A DNA stretch of 64,000 bases from Maricaulaceae bacterium (GCA_026126205.1 JAHCJP010000002.1:62001-126000), one strand, 5' to 3'. Counted from the first letter of the stretch, positions 31,217 to 39,097 are shown. Made by a program: numbers and translations. The notes: generated by a model from the sequence alone, not told the origin.

Positions 31217-32149
31217 ATGACCGCCCCCGCCGCACCGGCCTGGAAGGACTGGGCGGGATTGCTGTTCCTCGCCCTGATCTGGGGCGGGGCCTTCGCCCTG
31301 ATCGAGGTGGCGATCGAGGGCGCCAGCCCCGGCGGCGTCGCCTTCGGCCGCCTGGCGCTGGGCGCGGTGATGCTGGGCGTCTATGCGAAAATGCGCGGCC
31401 ATCGTTTTCCGCCGCTGACCGATGCGCGCTGGCTGTGGCTGCTGGCGCTGGGCTTCATGGGCAACGCCCTGCCCTTCTACCTGACGCCGCTGGGCCAGCA
31501 GAGCATCGACTCGGCGCTGGCGGGAATCCTGATGGCGGTGATGCCGCTGGCCACCGTGGCGCTGGCGCATGTGTTCGCGAACGAGAAGATGACGGCGCGC
31601 GGCCTGACCGGGTTCCTGGTCGGTTTCGCCGGGGTGGTGATCCTGATGGGGCCGGCGGCGCTGCGCGATCTCGGCGGCCCGGCGTTTCTCGGCCAGCTCG
31701 CCGTGCTGGGCGCGGCGCTGGCCTACGCCGTCAACGTGATCATCGCCCGCCGCACGCCGCCGATGCCGGCCAGCATAGCCGCCGCCGGCATGCTGATCGG
31801 CGGGGCGCTGCTCAGCGCGCCGCTGGGCATCGCCGAGTTCATCGCCGCCGGCGCGCGCTTCGACGCCGCCGCCTGGGGGGCGGTGGCGCTGCTCGGCGTC
31901 GGGCCGACAGCTATCGCCTCGGTGATCTATATCCGCATCATCGCCTCGGCCGGGGCCGGGTTCATGGCGATGATCAACTATCTGGTGCCGGTGGTGGCGG
32001 TGATCACCGGCGTCGCCGTGATGGGCGAACGGCCAGAGGCGAGCGCGCTGGCCGGTTTCGCGGTGATCCTGGCCGGCCTGTTCATCGCCCGCGGCGGCAA
32101 GAAGCCTCCGCCCGCCCCGGTTCCGCCTCAGCGCAACGGCCAGCCGTGA
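31217..32149 (+). CDS. EamA/DMT-family transporter
   Basis: 310 residues with ten predicted membrane helices in two EamA repeats (residues ~10-145 and ~155-295). WAGLLFLALIWGGAFALIEVAIEGASPGGVAFGRLALGA at the start and GPTAIASVIYIRIIASAGAGFMAMINYLVPVVAVITGVAVMGE in the second repeat are typical of the drug/metabolite exporters. The substrate is unknown. The final 22 bases overlap the 3' end of thiD on the opposite strand. Confidence 0.85.
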   Translation: MTAPAAPAWKDWAGLLFLALIWGGAFALIEVAIEGASPGGVAFGRLALGAVMLGVYAKMRGHRFPPLTDARWLWLLALGFMGNALPFYLTPLGQQSIDSALAGILMAVMPLATVALAHVFANEKMTARGLTGFLVGFAGVVILMGPAALRDLGGPAFLGQLAVLGAALAYAVNVIIARRTPPMPASIAAAGMLIGGALLSAPLGIAEFIAAGARFDAAAWGAVALLGVGPTAIASVIYIRIIASAGAGFMAMINYLVPVVAVITGVAVMGERPEASALAGFAVILAGLFIARGGKKPPPAPVPPQRNGQP

Positions 32150-32934
32150 TCGACCGGCCCCGCCCCGGCGCCGAGGCCGGGGGCGCGGGCGATCGCCTCG
32201 TGCAGGTAATCCCCCGCCGTCTGCACGGCCTCGGGCAGCGCCTTGCCCCGCGCGACCAGCGCCGCGATGGCGCTGGCCAGCGTGCAGCCGGTGCCGTGAG
32301 TGTTGCGGGTGTCGATGCGCGGGCGCTCATAGGCGCGCAGGCCCGCGCGCGTCACCAGCAGGTCGCGCACCGTCTCGCCCGCCATGTGTCCGCCCTTGAC
32401 CAGCGCCGCCCGCGCGCCGAGGGCCAGCAGCGCCTCGCCCGCCCGCGCCTGGCTTTCGGCATCGACGATCTTCAGCCCGGTCAGGGCCTCGGCCTCGGGG
32501 ATGTTCGGGGTGACCAGGTGCGCCATCGGCAACAGCCGCGCCCGGATCGCATCCGCCGCCGCGTCGTCGACCAGCCGGTCGCCGGAGGTGGCGACCATCA
32601 CCGGGTCGAGGACCAGCGGAATATCCGCCGCCAGTTCGGCCAGCACGTCCGCCACCGTCTCCACCACGCCCTGCGTCGCCAGCATGCCGGTCTTGACCGC
32701 GTCGGCGCCGATGTCGGTCAGGCAGGCGCGCATCTGGGCGGCGATCACCGCCTCGGGGATGGCGTGAACGCCGGTGACGCCCAGCGTGTTCTGCACGGTG
32801 ACGGCGGTGATCGCGGTCATGGCGTAACCGCCCATCACGGTCACCGCCTTGATGTCGGCCTGTATGCCGGCGCCGCCGCCGGAGTCCGACCCCGCGACGA
32901 TAAGCACCCGGCCCTTCGCTTCGCCCGTCTCCAT
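32128..32934 (-). CDS. thiD: Hydroxymethylpyrimidine/phosphomethylpyrimidine kinase
   Basis: 268 residues, ribokinase-like. It phosphorylates HMP and HMP-P to the pyrophosphate that ThiE uses. The N-terminal VLIVAGSDSGGGAGIQADIKAVTVMGGYAMTAITAVTVQNT is diagnostic. VLDPVMVATSGDRLVD and the C-terminal DTRNTHGTGCTLASAIAALVARG (anion hole and catalytic Asp region) are intact. It is convergent with the EamA gene. No TPP riboswitch was seen before it; the intergenic region instead holds another structured element. Confidence 0.93.
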   Translation of the reverse strand: METGEAKGRVLIVAGSDSGGGAGIQADIKAVTVMGGYAMTAITAVTVQNTLGVTGVHAIPEAVIAAQMRACLTDIGADAVKTGMLATQGVVETVADVLAELAADIPLVLDPVMVATSGDRLVDDAAADAIRARLLPMAHLVTPNIPEAEALTGLKIVDAESQARAGEALLALGARAALVKGGHMAGETVRDLLVTRAGLRAYERPRIDTRNTHGTGCTLASAIAALVARGKALPEAVQTAGDYLHEAIARAPGLGAGAGPVDHGWPLR

Positions 32935-33235
32935 AACCGTCCCGTAACAAACTGTGGCCGATGCGCCACGCCCGGCCGCCCGGTTCGCGTCAAACGCGAT
33001 TTTTCGCTGGCCCGGCCCGTGCGGAGAGGTGTAAACGCGCCCTCCCGGTTTTCAAGGGAGCGCGCAGACCCATGTTGCGATTCGTCTGATCCCGAAGGCG
33101 TCCGGCTGAACGCCTTCTCCCGCCGATCCGCCGCCTGCGATGCAGGCGCCGCCGGCGGAGGCCTTCGTTCGGCCCGAACCCCCGAAGACAGACGATATCC
33201 AAGCATGAGGCGGGCGATTTTGCGCCCGGCGCGAC
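32935..33235. other. Divergent intergenic region between thiD and the ABC exporter
   Basis: About 300 bases with no protein-coding gene I can support. It contains the strongly structured segment listed at 33069-33210 and, before it, a small hairpin CTCCC-GGTTTTCAA-GGGAG near 33041-33059. Promoters for thiD (leftward) and the exporter (rightward) should also be here, but I could not assign convincing -35/-10 boxes. Confidence 0.5.
33069..33210. ncRNA. Candidate structured RNA (long closing stem with inner hairpins)
   Basis: Two distant segments pair: CATG-TTG-GAT-CGTCTG (33071-33088) with CAGACG-ATC-CAA-CATG (33189-33207), a stem of about 16-20 pairs with small bulges. Inside lie a perfect 8-pair hairpin GAAGGCGT/ACGCCTTC (33094-33117), a 7-pair hairpin CGCCTGC-GAT-GCAGGCG (33132-33148) within CCGCCG/CGGCGG, and GTTCG-GCC-CGAAC (33167-33179). 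An alternative rod-like fold pairs GGCTGAACG with CGTTCGGCC. The size and rod shape recall 6S-type RNA, but no conserved 6S sequence was recognised. It could also be the leader of the ABC gene. The strand is not proven. Confidence 0.4.
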
Positions 33236-35011
33236 ATGACCGAGCATTTCGACGACGACGATAACCGCCCCCGCGCGCTGTCCAACCTGCGCGTGATCGG
33301 CTTTCTGTGGCGGCAGTGGATGCGCCGCAAGGGCTTGTTCGCCTGGCTGGTGGGCTTCACGGCGGTGGCGACGGTGATGGACCTGATCCTGCCGGTGGCG
33401 GCGGGGCGGCTGATCGATTCCCTGACCGGCGAGGGCGCCGGCGGCCACTGGGCGGCCTATGCGCTGTTCATGGGCGTCGCCGCAGCCTTTCACCTGTTCC
33501 GGCAGATCGCCGTGCGCGGCGAGATCCTGTTCTCGTCCGCCAACATGGCCGACATGACGGCCGAGGCCTTCGCCAAGGTGCAGCGCTTCTCGCTGGACTG
33601 GCACGCCAACACCTTCGCCGGCTCGGTGGTGCGCAAGATCACCCGCGGCATGTGGGCCTATGACACCGTGACGGCCACCACCTGGTTCGGGCTGATCCCG
33701 TCGCTGGCCGTGATGTTCGGTCTCGGGGTCTACATGCTGTTCGTCTGGCCGTGGGTGGGGCTCTACGCGCTGGCCGTGACCCTTGTCTTTTGCGTCGGCA
33801 CCGTCTGGCTGTCGACCGCTTACGTGCGGCCGCAGAACATCCGCTCCAACGCGATCGATTCCGAGCTGGGCGGCGCTATCGCCGACGCGGTCGGCGGCGT
33901 GGCGACGGTGAAAAGCTTTGGCGCCGAGGCGCGCGAGGACGGCCGCTTCACGGCGCTGGCCCTGAAATGGCGCAAGGAGATTCGCAAAACCTGGTATCGC
34001 TTCGTCAATCTGTGGGCGGCGCAGATCGTCGCCGTGCTGGCGCTGCAGGCGGGCCTGGTCGGCCTGTTGCTGCATCTGTGGCAGAGCGGCACGGCGACCG
34101 CCGGCGGCGTGGTGTTCGCGATCACCGCCTTCATGCTGATGGCGGGATACATGCGCCGTTTCGGCGAGGAGGTGCAGAACGTTCAGCGCGGCCTCGATGA
34201 AATGCAGGATCTGGCGCTGTTCGACAGCATGGACTTGCAGATCGCCGACGCCCCCGGCGCGCCGGATTTCGCCCCCGGCGCAGGCGCGATCGCGTTTGAC
34301 CGCGTGCGCTTCACCTATGACGGTCAGGACGCGCCGCTCTATGATCGCTTCACGCTGGACATCCGGCCCGGAGAACGTGTCGCGCTGGTCGGCCCCACCG
34401 GATCCGGCAAGTCGACCTTCGTGAAGCTGATCCAGCGTCTCTATGACGTGCAGGAAGGCGCGGTGCGCCTTGACGGGCAGGACGTGAAATCGGTGACGCA
34501 GGCCAGCCTGCGGCGCGCGGTGGCGCTGGTGCCGCAGGACCCGGCGCTGTTCCACCGCTCGATCGCCGAGAACATCGCCTATGGCCGGCCCGGCGCGACG
34601 ATGGACGAGATAGAGCGCGCGGCGAAGCTGGCCCGCGCCCATGGCTTCATCATGCGCCTGCCGAAGGGTTACGACACCCTGGTCGGCGAACGGGGGGTGA
34701 AGCTGTCTGGCGGCGAGCGCCAGCGCGTGGCCATCGCCCGCGCCATTCTGGCCGATGCCCCGGTGCTGGTGTTCGACGAGGCGACCTCCTCGCTCGACAA
34801 CGCCACCGAACGCGAGGTGCAGGCGGCGATGGAGGCGGCGACGCGCGGCAAGACCGCCATCGTCATCGCCCACCGGCTGTCGACCATCCGCGGCGCCGAC
34901 CGGATTCTGGTCTTCGACCGCGGCCGCATCGTCGAACAGGGCACCCACGCCGAACTGGCGGCGCGGGATGACGGGCTCTACGCCCGCCTGGCGGCGCTGG
35001 CGGCGGCTTGA
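33236..35011 (+). CDS. ABC exporter, fused membrane and ATPase domains (MsbA-like)
   Basis: 591 residues. Six-helix membrane domain (residues ~25-320) followed by a full nucleotide-binding domain: Walker A LVGPTGSGKSTFVKL, Q-loop VPQDPALFHRS, signature LSGGERQRVAIARAIL, Walker B VLVFDEATSSLD and the switch His in IVIAHRLSTIRGADRI. Homodimeric half transporters of this kind export lipids, peptides or drugs; which one is not readable. A short stem-loop GGGCG-ATTTTG-CGCCC lies just before the ATG and may affect translation. The stop is followed by the ccd operator palindrome. Confidence 0.9.
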   Translation: MTEHFDDDDNRPRALSNLRVIGFLWRQWMRRKGLFAWLVGFTAVATVMDLILPVAAGRLIDSLTGEGAGGHWAAYALFMGVAAAFHLFRQIAVRGEILFSSANMADMTAEAFAKVQRFSLDWHANTFAGSVVRKITRGMWAYDTVTATTWFGLIPSLAVMFGLGVYMLFVWPWVGLYALAVTLVFCVGTVWLSTAYVRPQNIRSNAIDSELGGAIADAVGGVATVKSFGAEAREDGRFTALALKWRKEIRKTWYRFVNLWAAQIVAVLALQAGLVGLLLHLWQSGTATAGGVVFAITAFMLMAGYMRRFGEEVQNVQRGLDEMQDLALFDSMDLQIADAPGAPDFAPGAGAIAFDRVRFTYDGQDAPLYDRFTLDIRPGERVALVGPTGSGKSTFVKLIQRLYDVQEGAVRLDGQDVKSVTQASLRRAVALVPQDPALFHRSIAENIAYGRPGATMDEIERAAKLARAHGFIMRLPKGYDTLVGERGVKLSGGERQRVAIARAILADAPVLVFDEATSSLDNATEREVQAAMEAATRGKTAIVIAHRLSTIRGADRILVFDRGRIVEQGTHAELAARDDGLYARLAALAAA

Positions 35012-35020
35012 GGCTGGCGC

Positions 35021-35061
35021 AGCCCCTGTTATGCGTATACTATGTGCGCATAACAGGGGCT
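35021..35061. promoter_or_regulatory. Large perfect inverted repeat over the ccdAB promoter
   Basis: AGCCCCTGTTATGCG (35021-35035) and CGCATAACAGGGGCT (35047-35061) are perfect 15-base arms around TATACTATGTG. The spacer contains TATACT, a good -10 box, so the palindrome embraces the promoter about 40 bases before ccdA. It is the likely operator bound by the CcdA-CcdB complex. It might also serve as a hairpin after the ABC gene, but no T-run follows. Confidence 0.65.
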
Positions 35062-35080
35062 CACCGCAAAGGACGCCGCC

Positions 35081-35341
35081 ATGCCCGACGACCACCCGGA
35101 TGCGCGCCGCCGCCGCGTCAATCTCAGTCTTCCCGGCGCGCTGATCGAAACCGCGCGGGCGCTAGACCTGAACTTGTCGCAGGCGGCCGAGGCCGGGCTG
35201 GCCGCGGCGGTGAAACAGGCGCGCGACGCCGCCTGGCGGCGTGACAATCGCGCCGCCATCGACGCCCACAACCGCCGGGTGGAGCGCGAGGGCGTGCTGC
35301 TGACCCCGCCCTGGGCGGCGGGCGACCCGCCCGCGCGCTGA
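35081..35341 (+). CDS. ccdA: CcdA-family antitoxin
   Basis: 86 residues. The N-terminal RRRRVNLSLPGALIETARALDLNLSQAAEAGLAAAVKQ is a ribbon-helix-helix DNA-binding domain; the C-terminal WRRDNRAAIDAHNRRVEREGVLL is the CcdA pattern that wraps around the toxin (compare ENREAIAxxNxxxExxGxF). It should neutralise CcdB and repress its own promoter. The ATG at 35081 follows the operator palindrome. One base separates its stop from the ccdB ATG. Confidence 0.88.
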   Translation: MPDDHPDARRRRVNLSLPGALIETARALDLNLSQAAEAGLAAAVKQARDAAWRRDNRAAIDAHNRRVEREGVLLTPPWAAGDPPAR

Positions 35342-35342
35342 C

Positions 35343-35651
35343 ATGGCGCGTTTCGACGTTCGCCGCCTCGCCGGCGCCACCGCGCCGCTGGTGGTGGAGG
35401 TGCAGGCCGATGTGCTGGACGAACTGGCCAGCCGCGTGGTCATCCCGCTGCGTCCCGTGCAAACGACGACGGACGAGGCCATGACGCGGCTGAAACCGCG
35501 TATTCGCGCCGCGGGCGGCGACTATGTGCTGCTGACGACGGACATCGCCGCGCTGCCCGTCCGGCGGCTGGGCGAGGTGATCGACAATGTCGAGGCCGCC
35601 CACCGCGACGACATCACGGCGGCGCTGGATTTCCTGTTCGCCGGCTTCTGA
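35343..35651 (+). CDS. ccdB: CcdB-family gyrase-poison toxin
   Basis: 102 residues. Matches CcdB along its length: ARFDVRRL...PLVVEVQADVLDELASRVVIPLRPV, YVLLTTDIAALPVRRLGEVI and the C-terminal ITAALDFLFAGF. CcdB traps DNA gyrase on cut DNA. The last three residues, which in F-plasmid CcdB (WGI) contact gyrase, are AGF here, so potency or target contact may differ. Paired with ccdA in an autoregulated operon; chromosomal copies of this kind are common in alphaproteobacteria. Confidence 0.88.
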   Translation: MARFDVRRLAGATAPLVVEVQADVLDELASRVVIPLRPVQTTTDEAMTRLKPRIRAAGGDYVLLTTDIAALPVRRLGEVIDNVEAAHRDDITAALDFLFAGF

Positions 35652-35657
35652 GCCGCC

Positions 35658-36128
35658 CTATTGCGAGCCGCAGCTATAGCCCAGCGGCGTGGCGAGGCAG
35701 GCGGTGCGGTCCGGCCCGCCGGGGCGGTCACCCAACGCCGCCATGGCGGCGGGGCTCTGGCGGAACTCCCGTCCGGCGCGGCGCATCCGCGCGTTCCAGC
35801 GCGCCATCGTCTCTGCGGCCTCCGCCTCGCAGGCGGCGCGGTCTTCCGCGTCCGCGCACAGGCTTTCGGCCACTTCGCGGGCGTATTCCTCGCGCGTCCA
35901 CACCGCGGCGATTTCGCCGCGCCAGATCACCGCCACCTCTTCCGGCCGCAGGGCGCACTCGATCACCATCGCCTCGCCAAGCGGATAGGCGACGCGCGCG
36001 GCGCCGGGACAGGCGGCTGCGGCCTCGGCCTCGGTCATGCCGGTAACGACGGGGCTGGGTCCGGTTGCGGCGCACGCGGCCAGAGCCAGCGCCGCGCCAG
36101 TCGCCCCCGCGGTGAACATGGCCTTCAT
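35658..36128 (-). CDS. Lipoprotein of unknown function
   Basis: 156 residues. The signal peptide ends in LAAC (KAMFTAGATGAALALAACAATG), so the protein should be lipidated. The mature part has VTGMTEAEAAAACPGAARVAYPLGEAMVIECALRPEEVAVIWRGEIAAVWTREEYAREVAESLC, a helical region and a C-terminal CLATPLGYSCGSQ; six cysteines in all could form disulfides. No family recognised. The ATG at 36128 has GGAGGA right before it; a GTG at 36140 would add four residues. It converges with ccdB, with 6 bases between the two stops. Confidence 0.65.
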   Translation of the reverse strand: MKAMFTAGATGAALALAACAATGPSPVVTGMTEAEAAAACPGAARVAYPLGEAMVIECALRPEEVAVIWRGEIAAVWTREEYAREVAESLCADAEDRAACEAEAAETMARWNARMRRAGREFRQSPAAMAALGDRPGGPDRTACLATPLGYSCGSQ

Positions 36129-36236
36129 GGCCTCCTCCACGGCAGCAAAGGATGATTATGGGCGCATGTGCGCACGCGGGGCAAGCAAAACCGGGGTTCC
36201 TGGAGCGAAGACGCCTGTCCCGCGGCATGAAGCAGG

Positions 36237-36327
<91 letters not shown>

Positions 36328-36528
36328 GCACGGGGAGCGCGGAACCTATCGGAGCGCGATGGCCCGATCAACAGCCGTTTTCCGCGCCGCGCCAACCCGC
36401 AACCGAAGCGCGCATGGCGACGCCTTTCACAAATGTAATGTTTTCGTGATCACCCGCTTGTTGGCGCCGGGCCGATCCACGGGTAAGGCTTTCCGAAACC
36501 GTTGTCATTTCCTGTGGGGGAGACTTGC

Positions 36529-36933
36529 ATGCGTTTTTCGATTTCCTGCGCCGCGGCCACCGCGGCTTTCGCCCTTTCCGCCTGCGCTTCGACCGGAGGC
36601 GACACCGCAAGGGTATATGATGAAACCAGCGGCGAAGTGGTGGTGATGACCGTCACCCGCGGCGAGGACGGCCTGCTGCGCGATGCGCAGGGCAATGTGG
36701 TGCGCGAGGCGCGCTTTGTCCGCAATGAAGGCGCGATCAGCGAGCAGGGCGATGGCAGCGACATCTACTGCACCCGCCGCCATGTCGTCGGCACCAACAT
36801 GCCGCAGCGCGTTTGCATGACGCGCCGTCAATTCATCACCGAGCGCGAGGAGGCCCAGCAGGCCTGGCGCGAGGGCGGCAGCGGCCACGAACCCCAGACC
36901 GGCGGCGGGTTTGGCAGCGACAGCACCGAGTAA
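36529..36933 (+). CDS. Tandem small exported protein 1 (lipoprotein)
   Basis: 134 residues, first of three tandem paralogues. The signal peptide ends with lipobox LSAC. The conserved core is VTRGEDGLLRDAQGNVVREARFVRNEGAISEQGDGSDIYCTRRHVVGTNMPQRVCMTRRQFI. Two cysteines (DIYC and RVC) sit 20 residues apart and probably pair. A Gly/Gln/Ser-rich tail follows. No function is known; C-x(n)-G-x(n)-VCxTR motifs of this type occur in small exported proteins of many alphaproteobacteria. The start was chosen at the signal peptide, with GGGGGAGA upstream. A strong hairpin follows the stop. Confidence 0.72.
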   Translation: MRFSISCAAATAAFALSACASTGGDTARVYDETSGEVVVMTVTRGEDGLLRDAQGNVVREARFVRNEGAISEQGDGSDIYCTRRHVVGTNMPQRVCMTRRQFITEREEAQQAWREGGSGHEPQTGGGFGSDSTE

Positions 36934-36958
36934 TCGGCGGCGCAGCCGGACTTCGACT

Positions 36959-36990
36959 AACCGGCGGCCGCCAGCGCGGCCGCCGGTTTT
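36959..36990 (+). terminator. Hairpin terminator after exported protein 1
   Basis: AACCGGCGGCCGC-CAGC-GCGGCCGCCGGTT is a perfect 13-pair hairpin followed by TT. It lies 26 bases after the first paralogue's stop and before the next gene's leader, so each of the tandem genes probably has its own transcript. Confidence 0.7.
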
Positions 36991-37064
36991 CGCATTCGTG
37001 ATTTAGACCCTGGCGGCGGATTTGTTATGGTGCCAGCCCCCCTGAAACCTTCTAGGAGTCCGAC

Positions 37065-37457
37065 ATGCGCATTTTTTCCTCTCTCCTGGCCGCCGCGGCC
37101 GCCTGCGCCCTGGCCGCCTGCGCGACCACCGGCGAAACCTACGTCTTTGACGAGGCGGCGGGCGAGGCCGTGCCGATGACCGTTTATCGGGGCGAGGATG
37201 GACGGCTGCGCGACGCTGACGGCAATGTGTGGCGCGAGGCGCGGTTCGTGCGCCATGAGGGCCGCATCAGCGACTCGGGCGATCCCGACGACATCTATTG
37301 CGTGCGGCGCCGGCCGATTGGCAGTTCTTTGTATCAAACGGTGTGCGCCACCCGGGCCGAGTTCGTCATGGAGCGGGAACTGGCCCGCGAGGCGGCGCGC
37401 GACGCCCAGCGCCCGCTCGGCGAACCGCCAGCGACAGCAGGCGGCGCGCCCCGGTAA
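37065..37457 (+). CDS. Tandem small exported protein 2 (lipoprotein)
   Basis: 130 residues, second paralogue. Lipobox LAAC at the end of MRIFSSLLAAAAACALAACATTG. The core MTVYRGEDGRLRDADGNVWREARFVRHEGRISDSGDPDDIYCVRRRPIGSSLYQTVCATRAEFV is close to both neighbours, with the same two cysteines. The tail is rich in Ala, Arg and Pro. TAGGAG lies 6-8 bases before the ATG. Function unknown; the tandem arrangement indicates local duplication. Confidence 0.74.
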   Translation: MRIFSSLLAAAAACALAACATTGETYVFDEAAGEAVPMTVYRGEDGRLRDADGNVWREARFVRHEGRISDSGDPDDIYCVRRRPIGSSLYQTVCATRAEFVMERELAREAARDAQRPLGEPPATAGGAPR

Positions 37458-37571
37458 CTGCACCCCCGTGGGTCTCGTGAATGTGAACGGCGGGCGTCCG
37501 CCCTTCCATTGGCGCATGCGCGGTCTTCAGGCATGCTGTTCCGCCGGGGACGGAACATGCTGGAGGCAGCC

Positions 37572-37940
37572 ATGCGATGCTTGGCCATCGCCGCCGCGGC
37601 CGGCGCCCTCGCCCTGATGACGACGGGCGCCGCCCAGGCGGCCCAGACCCCGGCCGAAGAGCCGGTGCTGACCCTGTACCGGGGCGATGACGGACGCCTG
37701 CGGGACGCAGACGGAAACGTCTACCGCGAAGTGATTTTCGTGCGCTCCGAATCCCGGATCAGCGAACGCGGCGACCCGGACGACATCATCTGCACCTGGC
37801 GGCGCGAAATCGGCTCGCGCCTGAACCGCCGGGTGTGCATGACCCGTGGAGACTTCATCGAGGTCCGCCGCGAGGCCCGCCGCATCTGGACCGAGAACAT
37901 GGGCCGGGCGCTGGTCTCGGCGCAAACCGGTGGTTTGTAG
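37572..37940 (+). CDS. Tandem small exported protein 3 (secreted)
   Basis: 122 residues, third paralogue. The core LTLYRGDDGRLRDADGNVYREVIFVRSESRISERGDPDDIICTWRREIGSRLNRRVCMTRGDFI aligns with the other two, including both cysteines. Unlike them it has an ordinary signal peptide (GALALMTTGAAQAAQ) without a lipobox cysteine, so it should be released to the periplasm while its relatives are anchored. The ATG at 37572 has GGAGG 7 bases upstream; in-frame starts further upstream would spoil the signal peptide. Confidence 0.72.
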   Translation: MRCLAIAAAAGALALMTTGAAQAAQTPAEEPVLTLYRGDDGRLRDADGNVYREVIFVRSESRISERGDPDDIICTWRREIGSRLNRRVCMTRGDFIEVRREARRIWTENMGRALVSAQTGGL

Positions 37941-37979
37941 GTCGCCGCACTGGAAGAAGTCATCGCGCGCCGCTGCGCA

Positions 37980-38007
37980 TTGACTCGACTCCGCGCTTGC
38001 GTATACA
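37980..38007 (+). promoter_or_regulatory. Sigma-70-type promoter for rplU-rpmA
   Basis: TTGACT (37980-37985), 16 bases, then TATACA (38002-38007) form a strong housekeeping-type promoter about 130 bases before the rplU ATG. It is the best-matching promoter I found in the window and fits a highly expressed ribosomal protein operon. Confidence 0.7.
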
Positions 38008-38024
38008 TGCGCGCTCGCTTCGCC

Positions 38025-38056
38025 CGCGCCGCGTGCGCGGGCGGGTTTGTTTCAGC
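38025..38056 (+). promoter_or_regulatory. Hairpin with T-rich tail in the rplU leader
   Basis: GCCCGCG-CCGCGTG-CGCGGGC followed by GGGTTTGTTT resembles an intrinsic terminator placed inside the leader between the promoter and rplU. It could be an attenuator tuned by L21 or by translation, or simply the terminator of exported protein 3 if that transcript reads through. The sequence does not decide between these. Confidence 0.45.
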
Positions 38057-38139
38057 ACAACGCCGGACGACAACGGCGAAGAAAAAGGGCGGCCGGATGG
38101 GTGGATGAACCCCCGCGGCGCGCCGGAAAGGGCAAGATC

Positions 38140-38694
38140 ATGTTCGCTGTCATCAAGACGGGCGGCAAGCAATACAAGGTCGCCGAGGGCGATCTTCTGA
38201 CCATCGAGAAGCTGGACGGCCAGGCCGGCGACGCCGTGGTGTTCGACGAAGTTCTAATGCTGGGCGGCGACGCAGGCGTCACCACCGGCGAACCGGCGAT
38301 CAAGGGCGCGCAGGTGACCGCCGAGATCGTCGAGAACGGCCGCGGCGCCAAGATCATCATCTTCAAGAAGCGCCGCCGCCAGAACTACCGCCGCAAGAAC
38401 GGCCACCGGCAATGGTTCTCTAAGGTGAAGATCGCCGAGATCCTGGCCCCCGGCCAGTCGGCGAAGAAGGCCGCCGCCAAAAAGGCCGCGCCGAAGGCGG
38501 ACGCCGCCCCGGCCGAAAAGCCGGCGGCGAAGACCGGGGCGGCCCCGAAAGCCGCGCCCGCGAAGAAAGCGGCGCCGAAGGCGGCTGCTGCGAAGAAAGC
38601 GGCCCCGAAGGCCGCCGCGAAACCCAAGGCCGCCGCCAAGCCGGCCGCGAAGAAGGCTGCGCCGAAAAAGGCCGCGCCGAAGAAGGAGGGCTGA
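38140..38694 (+). CDS. rplU: Ribosomal protein L21 with Ala/Lys-rich tail
   Basis: 184 residues, against about 103 for most L21 proteins. The first ~105 residues are ordinary L21 ([46 protein letters not shown]). About 80 extra residues follow, made of Ala/Lys/Pro repeats ([20 protein letters not shown]...), like histone H1 or AlgP tails. Such tails are positively charged and disordered and would probably reach into the solvent or contact rRNA. The ATG at 38140 is set by homology; the open frame upstream is the leader. rpmA starts 3 bases after the stop. Confidence 0.94.
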   Translation: MFAVIKTGGKQYKVAEGDLLTIEKLDGQAGDAVVFDEVLMLGGDAGVTTGEPAIKGAQVTAEIVENGRGAKIIIFKKRRRQNYRRKNGHRQWFSKVKIAEILAPGQSAKKAAAKKAAPKADAAPAEKPAAKTGAAPKAAPAKKAAPKAAAAKKAAPKAAAKPKAAAKPAAKKAAPKKAAPKKEG

Positions 38695-38697
38695 TCC

Positions 38698-38967
38698 ATG
38701 GCTCACAAGAAAGCAGGCGGTTCGTCGCGCAACGGCCGCGATTCCGAAGGCCGGCGCCTTGGCGTGAAGAAGTTCGGCGGCGAGCAGGTGATCGCCGGCA
38801 ACATCATCGTGCGCCAGCGCGGCACCAAATATCATCCCGGCGCCAATGTCGGCATGGGCAAGGACCATACCCTGTTCGCCCTGACCGACGGCCGCGTGTG
38901 TTTCGCCAAGAAAACCGGCGGACGCTCCTTCGTCTCTGTCGAGACCTGGGAGCCGCAGGCCAAATAG
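38698..38967 (+). CDS. rpmA: Ribosomal protein L27
   Basis: 89 residues. [48 protein letters not shown] is the standard L27 N terminus, whose tail reaches the peptidyl-transferase centre, and [16 protein letters not shown] follows. The start directly exposes AHKKAGGS, without the cleaved extension seen in Firmicutes. It lies 3 bases after rplU and is followed by a terminator. Confidence 0.97.
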   Translation: MAHKKAGGSSRNGRDSEGRRLGVKKFGGEQVIAGNIIVRQRGTKYHPGANVGMGKDHTLFALTDGRVCFAKKTGGRSFVSVETWEPQAK

Positions 38968-39036
38968 GCGGTGGACGGGACATATCCGGACCGCCGAGCT
39001 TCAAGAAAGCGGCGGCCCGGAAATGCGCGAAGCGCG

Positions 39037-39068
39037 AAGGGGAGACGGGACCGCCGCCTCCCCTTTTT
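39037..39068 (+). terminator. Intrinsic terminator after rpmA
   Basis: AAGGGGAG and CTCCCCTT form an 8-pair stem with a 13-base loop, followed by TTT (TTTTT counting the stem end). It lies 70 bases after the rpmA stop and about 30 bases before the acetyltransferase start, so it should end the rplU-rpmA transcript. Confidence 0.6.
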
Positions 39069-39097
39069 CATTCCCTTCGCGCGGTGGAGACACGGCC

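Noticed and set aside
33069-33210. SRP (4.5S) RNA or a known riboswitch for the structured region
   Set aside because: The conserved SRP loop (GGAAG...AGCAGCC type) and any recognised aptamer consensus are absent, so only a generic structured-RNA call was kept.
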